A stretch of 64,000 nucleotides of DNA from Liolophura sinensis (taxonomy: Eukaryota; Mollusca; Polyplacophora; Chitonida; Chitonidae): assembly GCF_032854445.1 (NCBI RefSeq), contig NC_088300.1:39586458-39650457 (forward strand). Direction: 5' to 3'. Below, in pieces: positions 55,680-64,000 of the stretch. Numbering within the stretch: position 1 is the first letter of the stretch; every line of letters begins with the position of its first letter. The notes beneath the pieces were generated by a model that was not told the DNA's origin, made no database searches, and saw only the letters and a list, made by a program, of their open reading frames with translations. A program made the position numbers and the translations under genes.

Positions 55680-58530
55680 AGTTTGTGTTCGTGTGTAGCA
55701 CGGGCAGTCTCAGTAGTTTGTGTCCGTGTCTAGTACGGTAGTGCTAGCAATTTGTGTTCGTGTGTAATACAGGCAGTCCCAGGAATTTGTTTGCGCTCGT
55801 GTGTAGTACGGGCAGTCTCAGAAGTTTGTTTGTGTCCGTGTGTAGTACGGGCAGTCCCAGCAGTTTGTTTATGTCCATGTGTAGTACGGGCAGTCCCAGC
55901 AGTTTGTTTGTGTCCGTGTGTAGTACGGACAGTCCCAGCAGTTCGTTTGTGTCCATATGTAGTACGGGCTGTCCGAGGAGTTTGTTTGTGTTCGTGTGTA
56001 CTACAGGCAGTCGTAGCAGTTTGTTTGTGTTTGCGTGTAGTACAGGCAGTCCCAGCAGTTTACTGTGTTCGTGTGTAGTACGGGCAGTCTCAGCAGTTTG
56101 TTTGTGTCCGTGTGTAGTACGGGCATTCTCGGCAATTTGTTTGTGTACTCAGCAGTCCCAGTAGTTTGTGTTCATGTGTAGTGCAGGCATCCCCAGCAGT
56201 GTGTTTGTGTCCGTGTGTAGTGCAGGCATCCCCAGCAGTGTGTTTGTGTCCGTGTGTAGTACAGACAGTCCCAGCAGTTTGTTTGTGTCCATGTGTAGTA
56301 CGGGCAGTCCGAGGAGTTTGTTTGTGTTCGTGTGTACTACGGGCAGTCGTAGCAGTTTGTTTGTGTTTGCGTGTAGTACAGGCAGTCTCAGCAGTTTGTT
56401 TGTGTCCGTGTGTAGTACGGGCATTCTCGGCAATTTGTTTGTGTACTCAGCAGTCCCAGTAGTTTGTGTTCATGTGTAGTGCAGGCATCCCCAGCAGTGT
56501 GTTTGTGTCCATGTGTAGTGCAGGCATCCCCAGCAGTGTGTTTGTGTCCGTGTGTAGTACAGACAGTCCCAGCAGTTTGTTTGTGTCCATGTGTAGTACG
56601 GGCAGTCCGAGGAGTTTGTTTGTGTTCGTGTGTACTACGAGCAGTCGTAGCAGTTTGTTTGTGTGCGCGTGTAGTACAGTCAGTCCTAGCAGTTTACTGT
56701 GTTCGTGTGTAGTACGGGCAGTCCCAGCAGTTTGTTTGTGTTCGTGTGTAGTACGGGCAGTCTCAACAGTTAGTTTGTTTTCGTGTGTAGTACGGGCAGT
56801 CGCAACAGTTTGTTTGTGTCCGTGTGTAGTACGGGCAGTCCCGGCAGTTTGTTTGTGTTTGCGTGTAGTACAGGTAGTCCTAGCAGTTTGTTTGTGTTTG
56901 CGTGTAGTGCAGGCATTCCCAGCAGTTAGTTTGTGTTCGTGTGTAGTACAGACAGTCCCAGCAGTTTGTTTGTGTTCGTGTGTAGTGCAGGCATTCCCAG
57001 CAGGCTGTTTGCGTTTGCGTGTAGTACTGGCAGTCCCAACAGTTTGTTGTGCCGTGTGTAGTACGCGCAGTCTCAGCAATTTGTTTGTGTTCGTGTGTAC
57101 TACGGGCAGTCCCAGTAGTTTGTGTTCGTGTGTAGTACAGGCAGTCCCGGCAGTTTGTTTGTGTCCGTGTGTAGTACAAGCAGTCCCGGCAGTTTGTTTG
57201 TGTCCGTGTTTAGTACGGGCAGTCCCAGCAGTTTGTTTGTGTCCGTGTGCAGTACGGACTGTCCCAGCAGTTTGTTTGTGTCCATGTGTAGTACTGGCAG
57301 CCCCAGCAGTTTGTTTGTGTTCGTGTGTAGTACTGGCAGCCCCAGCAGTTTGTTTGTGTTCGTGTGTAGTACAGACAGTCCCAGCAGTTTGTTTGTGTTC
57401 GTGTGTAGTGCAGGCATTCCCAGCAGGCTGTTTGCGTTTGCGTGTAGTACTGGCAGTCCCAACAGTTTGTTGTGCCGTGTGTAGTACGCGCAGTCTCAGC
57501 AATTTGTTTGTGTTCGTGTGTACTACGGGCAGTCCCAGTAGTTTGTGTTCGTGTGTAGTACAGGCAGTCCCGGCAGTTTGTTTGTGTCCGTGTGTAGTAC
57601 AAGCAGTCCCGGCAGTTTGTTTGTGTCCGTGTTTAGTACGGGCAGTCCCAGCAGTTTGTTTGTGTCCGTGTGCAGTACGGACTGTCCCAGCAGTTTGTTT
57701 GTGTCCATGTGTAGTACTGGCAGCCCCAGCAGTTTGTTTGTGTTCGTGTGTAGTACTGGCAGCCCCAGCAGTTTGTTTGTGTTCGTGTGTAGTACGGGCA
57801 GTCCGAGGAGTTTGTTTGTGTTTGTGTGTAGTACAGGCAGTCCCAGCAGTTTGTTTGTGTTCGTGTTTAGTACGGGCTGTCCCAGCAGTTTGTTTGTGTC
57901 TGTGTGCAGTACGCGCAGTCTCAGCAGTGTGTTTGTGTTCGTGTTTAGTACGAGCAGTCTCAGCAGTTTGTTTGTGTCTGTGTAATACGGCAGTCCCAGC
58001 AGTTTGTTTGTGTTCGTGTGTAGTACGGGCAGTCTCGGCAGTTTGTTTGTGTTTGTGTGTAGTAAAGGCAGTCGCAACAGTTTGTTTGTGTCTGTGTGTA
58101 GTACGGGCAGTCCCAGCAGTTCATTTGTGTTTGCGTGTATTACTGGCAGTCTCAGCAGTTTGTTTGTGTCGGTGTGTAGTACAGACAGTCCCAGCAGTTT
58201 GTTTGAGTCCGTGTGTTGTGCGAGCTCTCTCCGCAGTTTGTTTGTGTTCGTGTGTAGTACGGGCAGTCGCAACAGTTTGTTTGTGTCCGTGTGCAGTACG
58301 GACAGTCCCAGCAGTTTGTTTGTGTCCATGTGTTGTGCGCGCTCTCTCAGCAGTTTGTTTGTGTTCGTGTGTGGTACAGGCAGTCGCAACAGTTTGTTTG
58401 TGTCCGTGTGTAGTACGGGAAGTCCCAGCAGTTTGTTTGTGTCCGTGTGTTGTGCGCGCGCTCTCAGCAGTTTGTTTGTGTCCGTGTGTAGTACGGGCAG
58501 TCCCAGCAGTTTGTTTGTGTTTATGGTAGT
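55680..58530. repeat. 39-bp minisatellite, about 73 copies (largest array)
   Basis: The unit is GTGTGTAGTACGGGCAGTCC, CAGCAGTTTGTTTGTGTCC. It shows higher-order structure: the block with AGCAGTCCCAGTAGTTTGTG recurs 298 bp apart (56,151 and 56,449), and the segment including CAGCAGGCTGTTTGCGTTTG to CCCAGTAGTTTGTG recurs 423 bp apart (57,111 and 57,534) almost unchanged. The 13-codon unit gives a 687-codon plus frame and 340-351-codon minus frames. No initiation context, signal or domain supports translation. Confidence 0.96.
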
Positions 58531-58874
58531 ACTCGTCTTTAACAATTAACCGATATGTTTACGCAACAGGTTACTTTTTTGTCTATAATCAACGTAAGTA
58601 AATGAGAAGCCGCTTACATCAAAATCAGCATATTAATGTAATCATTTATCTCTTTTAGTTACTGTGACTGTTCAACTCTTATATACATAGTTTTTGAAAT
58701 GCTCCAGAAATTCCCTTTCCCACACAACAAGTACGGCTTATTCTATTATACATAAAAGGTTTCTACATTTATTTTCCATGAGAATGCCCGCAAGAAACTT
58801 ATGCTGGAATTCCTGCTCAAGTTTGTACTTGTGTCCGTCTCTGCGACAGCAGGGACAGCTCCCTATCCTTATTT
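58531..58874. other. Unannotated spacer
   Basis: Nothing recognised. Confidence 0.5.
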
Positions 58875-59070
58875 CGGGAGTTCTGTAGTTTCGAGAAATC
58901 GGTAGTTTTCGGAAGATCGGTAGTTGCCGGAAGTCGGCAGTTTTGAGAGTTAGGTAGTTTCGGGAGATCTGTAGTTTCAGGTTGTCGGTAGTTTCGGGAG
59001 ATCGGTCGTTGCAGGAGGTCGGTAGTTTCGAGAGATCTGCAGTTTCGGGAAGTCGGTAGTTTCGGAGGGC
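58875..59070. repeat. Degenerate ~17-bp tandem repeat
   Basis: About eleven imperfect copies of GTCGGTAGTTTCGGGAGAT with variants (GTTGCCGGAAG, CTGCAGTTTCGGGAA). Confidence 0.88.
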
Positions 59071-59329
59071 ACTTTTATGCTGTTCTGGAAGAAACATCTC
59101 TCATAATTTAATAAAATTAAAGCACATTTCTTTGGAGGTTCACTTCTTTGGAAGTTTATTAACATATGATTTGGCCTGTAAATCCCATGAATGAGATATT
59201 CAGTTTACAAGAAATTATATACTGTTGATTTATTACTAATTTACATCTGATCCTGAAACAGACTCTTTATGGTGATACATTTAAAGGTAGAGTTAAGTTA
59301 TGTTTTACTCTGAGCTGAGCTAATGACCG
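59071..59329. other. Unannotated spacer
   Basis: Nothing recognised. Confidence 0.5.
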
Positions 59330-59562
59330 CTTCTGTGGGCTAATGGTCATGATGGTTAGAGCGTCCGCATCGAAGCCATTAGATCTGGGCTCAGACCTCG
59401 GGTCATACCAAATACTTGCCTTTCAGCACTGAGAGGTTAGAGAAAGGAAACACCTCTGTTTGGCCCGGTATCAGTATAATGTGACTGCATAATGACCTCT
59501 CGTCGTCATATGACTGAAACATTGTGAAGTATCACGTTCAACCCCAAGCATACATACTTGGT
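59330..59562 (+). mobile_element. SINE, third family (C), diverged
   Basis: tRNA-like GGTCATGATGGTTAGAGCGT and CTCAGACCTCGGGTCATACC, a central GGCCCGGTATCAGTATAATG, and a 3' end TCGTCGTCATATGACTGAAA and CAACCCCAAGCATACATAC. It shares its centre and 3' end with family B, and its tail type with the copy at 19.52 kb. Confidence 0.75.
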
Positions 59563-59992
59563 GTTCACAATATTACAATGTAGCTTTAAATCCCAACCGC
59601 AATGAACGGCTTCTGTGATTTTATTGTACATTCTCTGTTAACACCTATAACTCCACAGAACAGAGCCAACCTTTGAGCCGTCGGTCATCTGTACATATGT
59701 GTGCTGTTACTTTGACCGGCAGCCCAAATGGCTCATTGCCCATGGACATCGGAGGCAGGAAGTGCTGGAATGGAGACGTAGAGAGTCCTTTCATGTTGAC
59801 TGTCGCCTAATGTGAACAATTTCCCACGGATTTATGAACTTTACTTGACCCCAATATTCAACTGGAATCAAATTTTTCTTTTGTTTCCAATACTCTATCG
59901 GTGTCAGCTGTCATTCACTGGAAAATTCTCTGAAGGAGCGACATTTAATTGTCGAGGACATGCTTAATTGCTTTTCATTCTTTCTCTGCCCT
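59563..59992. other. Unannotated spacer
   Basis: Nothing recognised. Confidence 0.5.
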
Positions 59993-60005
59993 TATATTGT
60001 TTTTC

Positions 60006-60211
60006 CACCAATGCGGTCGCTGTGAGTTCAAGTCCAGCTCATACTGGTTTTCTCTCTGGCCGTAAGTGGGAAGGTCTGGCAGCAACCTGCGGATGGTCGT
60101 GGGTTTCCCCCGGGCTGTGCCCGGTTTCCTCCCACCATAATGCTGGCCGCCATTGTATAAGTGAAATATTCTTGAGTACGGCGTAAAACACCAATAAGAT
60201 AAATAAGTAAA
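60006..60211 (+). mobile_element. SINE family A, 5'-truncated, with 13-bp target duplication
   Basis: Begins at ACCAATGCGGTCGCTGTGAG (no head), then CAGCTCATACTGG, GGATGGTCGTGGGTTTCCCC, CATAATGCTGGCCGCCATTG and the AATAAGTAAA tail. Exact TATATTGTTTTTC repeats at 59993-60005 and 60212-60224 show that the truncation happened during insertion. Confidence 0.95.
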
Positions 60212-60295
60212 TATATTGTTTTTCTATACATTAACCAATATTACTTACATGTTTACAGCTTGCATATGTAACCTGTTCTTACATTCCAAGTACTA

Positions 60296-60883
60296 GTGGA
60301 AATTCTTCACTCTCCACTCATTGCCATTTCGACGAATGAAAATTATATTGGAGTAACAAACATGGCAAGTGCCTCAAAATCCCGTCAACCACGTCATTGT
60401 GGCCTTGACACGTTGGATGGTTGGTGCTTTAATCTAACTGATTTAAATGCTGTCGAACGTATATCAATACCAGCTGACAGTAATAAGTATGAGATTGCTT
60501 ACTGGAATGAAGCTAGTTCTCAACAACCGATTTACTTTTCTCAGTGCTCCTTTATTTTTAAATCCCTACCACAAAATAATGACTTCCGCACATCTATCCT
60601 TTCTTTACTTGAATGCCAGAGGCCTGACAAAGCATCTTACGGGGAATATCTGGTTCTGGTCTGTCTTCCAGTCTGTCATCCCTTTTCTGTCCTCGGGTTC
60701 CCGGGATACTGGCCATTCACTATTGAATGTCCAGGATGTAATGTGTTTTCACTACAAAATACTCGACGTAAAATTGGATGCATCGCTGTCTGCGTTACAT
60801 CAGATATTTCATCATGTGTTAGGCAAGATTTATGTTTCCTTAGAAACTCCGGTTGCTGTGAATGTCTGTCAGTAGAGCTTTAA
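60296..60883 (+). other. 195-codon open frame, unrecognised
   Basis: The longest non-repetitive open frame without homology. It is rich in Cys in its last third and includes CGLDTLDGWCFNLTDLNAVE. A second plus frame stays open over 60447-60875 and reads LSFLYLNARGLTKHL, faintly like the start of a LINE endonuclease (S.LSLNVRGL), but nothing after it fits. There is no signal peptide, domain or convincing splice context. It may be a decayed retroelement or chance. Confidence 0.2.
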
Positions 60884-62879
60884 TCAGACAATGTTGCATA
60901 TCTTATACGGGTTGAATACAGATCACCTTCTGGAAATGTCAATCAGAAATGCGTTATATATTGCAGGAAAATTGCCAGAAAAAACGAACTATTATCATGT
61001 GAGACTTTTTAAAAATTAAAAGACCTTTTTAAAACTCATTGCCAAAAGCCTGTCTTGAAATAATAAAATCGAATTACTTTCTTCCCCTTCCATGATTTTT
61101 GTATAGTTGTCACGTGTTAAGTTAGCATATCTTAAAAATTATTGATTCTAATTCGCGTTAACACTTACTTAACACAAAGCGTTATATCTTTACTCAAACA
61201 AAAGTATGTTTCCAAGGAGAATCACTAGGATTAGAACTCTTCTTCAGCAGTGATACCTGTTCTGCACAAGTACTTAATACACTTTACACGTTAATACACT
61301 TTATTATGAAGGCTACATTACAGACTACGGCAGAAATACGGATTTTAAGCTTTCCAAAATAAGATAAAATTGATCAATTTAATTTAATTCTTTATTTATT
61401 TAATTAGGATAACCCACAGCCTATTGACCACTAGAGGATCTCCTCTGACATACATTTGTTTGCAAGTAAGTACAATACAGATACAACAGTTATAAGGTGT
61501 ACCGATAAACATTGATATTAATACAGTAATAAATGTTCATATGTATACCTATATGTATACCTATATATATATATATATATATGCACTTATATTTCCAGTT
61601 AACTACATGTATATACATATGCAAGTGTACACATTCAGTAACATAGAAAACATATAGAAATATGTTAAATATGAGTGATACAGGAGGAAAATATATTGAA
61701 CTGTAGGTGGAAATAAAGAGTAATCTTTTTGGTAAAAACGCTTCGTTGCCACAATCAGTCGGTGCAAACATGCAAAGACAGATACGCTATCATTTTTACT
61801 TAATCCATTAGATCCACTGATTAAGATTTCACGAGTTTTTGGAAACAATCCCAAAAGACAGAATAGTGTGCACCAGGGCAGATTATCTGGACCAGGGAGA
61901 CGAGCATGTCCTTTTTTATGCGACGATTACATTATAAAGTTTGTGTTCTACATGTGAAGACAAACGTTAACCAAAACGAAAATTTGAAAGCACAGGGAAT
62001 ATACACACGCGACAAATACTTTTCTGTTTAACGTCGGTCTTCATTAATAAGTTACAAATTAAAAACTCAGCGCTTCGACCAAGTTTTTTGTTGCTAATTA
62101 GGAAATTTACAGCAATGTGCTGGTATTTTGAAATTTGCACTTTCTTATCGTACCTCTCTGGGGGTCAATTCCCACGTTACCTTTATCACTCACTGTTAAG
62201 ATATATCACAATGGGACAGCAAGGGTTAAAGAAAGAGAAAGATTTCTCTACATTGTCTTCATTTCCAAACATAACTGGACATGCCATTTTATTATCAAGA
62301 AAATACTCTCATATAAGTTTACTATCACCTGTCCACATTCTTCTTGTCTTATGACCTTGTCGATTCATTTAAACAGAAGCGAAAACGCACTACATGAGCC
62401 TCTGTTTCACAGGCTAAGGGGGTTTTTTTTGGTTGAGAGAACTCAATAGCCTATCTACATCACTCTACAATCCATGACTAACCCTCACCTTTCAAACCAG
62501 TCTGGACAAACAGTCTGCAACCGGTCGCTATGGCACCAGAGCAAGGCGATTAGAGCTACGTACAGAACTGATCAGTCGTATCTGCATATATACCTCTTGT
62601 CAAGAACAATTTGCACACGAGCAGAGAAAAAACTACTCATCACAACTCGAAGAAAAAATTCCAGATATTTTTTCAAATGTAGACTGAAATTACATGTTTT
62701 TTCAACACATTGAATGACAGACGCAATATTAAGCACATATGCAGGGAAAATTAATAATAATAAAAACCACCATAATATTGGAGGCATAAATACTTTATTA
62801 TTACTGATTTTGTGTTTTATTGTCAAGTATTTTAAACCACTTTGTAAAATTACCAACAAAATCATCGGTTCCCCATGGG
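60884..62879. other. 2 kb without a supported gene
   Basis: AT-rich. A short (AT)n tract lies at 61562-61582. Open frames of 80-104 codons are not recognised. Confidence 0.45.
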
Positions 62880-62980
62880 CTATATAGCCAATATGAGCTT
62901 TGTTTCCGGTATTGACTTTCCCAATGCTTATTTATGTAATTATCTCTCGATTTATGTCAATAAATGAAATGAAATGAAAT
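62880..62980 (+). mobile_element. Probable 3' end of a non-LTR retrotransposon
   Basis: ATAATTATCTC-type AT-rich end with TTATGTCAATAAATGAAATG followed by a (TGAAA)n tail. Such pentamer tails are typical of LINE 3' ends. No coding remnant was found upstream, so this is a 5'-truncated piece at best. Confidence 0.35.
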
Positions 62981-63709
62981 CAGTCGGGCTCATCCGACCA
63001 ATCGCCTTGGAAAGGTTAGGGCTGCAATGATGAGTGGGGTTAGAAGGGCCTGTTCCGTAACGTTCTCTTGTCACCACTGAGAATAACTCAGGTATCACGG
63101 CAAACTGGTCCCCAGTACAGTCGTCTGTAGAAGAGCCCTGGGGGTTGGGTGTCTACCCTGTTATTCCGTTGCTTGTACCGTAGTCGGTTTGATCCACAGC
63201 TCTGTTTAATCGATTGCAGGAAAACTGCCACGCGGAGGGTTTTTGGCAGCATTTCCGCCCTCATTCAGCGAAGAACACATACCACAGGTATTCTGATTGA
63301 CTCTTTTGGTCACCGACATCTGGCCTCTCGTTCCTGTAACACTCAGTGGCTTATCAGCTGTAATTATTTGTCTTCAGTAAGCATTCACGTACTGTACTTC
63401 CAGTTAATGATCACACTAAGTGACAGCTGAAACTTAACTTCAATTCGACCGCATTGGCGTGAAGGACTAAGGTGCTGATCAAGGTATTAATCACACTTGC
63501 CGTAGATAGTGCGTGTTACCAATGACTTACCGACTGTACATTATGCGGGCCGAGTGTGTGTTACACCCTCTCAGTCATGGCCTCAGCAATGGTGTTGGTA
63601 TTCCCAAGACAAATAATCATGACTTACAGAACACATAACAGCTATAGGCCTCTCTGTACTTGTGATATTTACGGGCATGACGACCCGTTAGGCACTATCC
63701 AGACAGACT
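62981..63709. other. Unannotated spacer
   Basis: A faint SINE A head-like fragment in reverse (CAATTCGACCGCATTGGCGT) lies near 63,440. Nothing else recognised. Confidence 0.4.
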
Positions 63710-64000
63710 AATGTGTGTAGTCGTCATGGTTATCTCCTAGACATGCAGACATGTGTAGTTGTCATGATTAGCTACTACCTAGACATGCAGACATGTGTAG
63801 TCGTCATGGTTATCTCCTAGACATGCAGACATGTGTAGTTGTCATGATTAGCTACTACCTAGACATGCAGACATGTGTAGTCGTCATGGTTATCTCCTAG
63901 ACATGCAGACGTGTGTAGTTGTCATGATTAGCTACTACCTAGACATGCAGACATGTGTAGTCGTCATGGTTAGCTACTACCTAGACGTGCAAACGTGTGT
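63710..64000. repeat. 80-bp dimeric tandem repeat running off the window end
   Basis: Two half-units alternate: TGTGTAGTCGTCATGGTTAT then CTCCTAGACATGCAGACA, and TGTGTAGTTGTCATGATTAG then CTACTACCTAGACATGCAGA. TCGTCATGGT recurs at 63721, 63801 and 63881. The last copy is a hybrid of the two halves. Confidence 0.95.

Noticed and set aside
56466-58529. 687-codon open frame (Cys/Val/Ala/Leu repeats) and its 340-351-codon opposite-strand frames
   Set aside because: Arises from a stop-free 39-bp unit; both strands are open, with no signal peptide, domain or splice context.
60447-60875. LINE endonuclease start, from LSFLYLNARGL
   Set aside because: Only one short motif fits; none of the following endonuclease motifs can be found in this or neighbouring frames.

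Overview
The window looks like nuclear DNA from a lophotrochozoan animal, most likely a mollusc. It is AT-rich and intron-containing, with very little coding sequence. It is littered with copies of a tRNA-derived SINE ending in an (AATA)n-like tail and with a second tRNA-derived SINE ending in a CACT/CTCA-rich tail. It also holds decayed retroelements, inverted-repeat (MITE-like) elements and many minisatellites. No prokaryotic gene organisation, CRISPR array, rRNA gene or free-standing tRNA gene was seen.

Only two genes are well supported. (1) Positions 801-6693, + strand, hold the last five coding exons of a prostaglandin reductase 3 / ZADH2-type (PTGR3) zinc-free medium-chain reductase. 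Splice phases agree from exon to exon and the protein ends in Ser-Lys-Leu, a peroxisomal targeting signal. The gene's 5' part lies left of the window. One exon carries a 7-G run that shifts the frame by one base, and the 3' end of another exon, with its splice donor, has been copied six more times as an 83-bp tandem array. (2) Positions 20416-21663, + strand, encode in one exon a complete rhodopsin-family receptor resembling GPR83, with seven membrane segments. It sits just after a 3' splice site, so an upstream exon exists.

The rest is repeat-dominated. I count more than twenty tandem arrays with units from about 10 to 83 bp, together roughly 13-14 kb, or about a fifth of the window. The largest are a 39-bp array (55.68-58.53 kb), two 54-bp arrays (4.56-6.11 and 52.59-54.04 kb), a 36-bp array (43.50-44.71 kb), a 59-bp array (32.56-33.41 kb) and a 72-bp array (12.59-13.45 kb). 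Many units are multiples of three, so they give long 'open' frames on one or both strands; these are judged not to be genes.

Mobile DNA includes about twenty SINE copies or fragments (several with clear target-site duplications), a Ty3/Gypsy pol relic at 41.03-42.25 kb split by a SINE, a large palindrome at 17.08-17.54 kb whose loop resembles a nearby 36-bp tandem repeat, a MITE-like family at 37.93-38.19 kb with a relic at 8.64-8.82 kb, and another inverted-repeat element at 31.23-31.79 kb. The two genes show no functional link. A few weak coding candidates are listed with low confidence.
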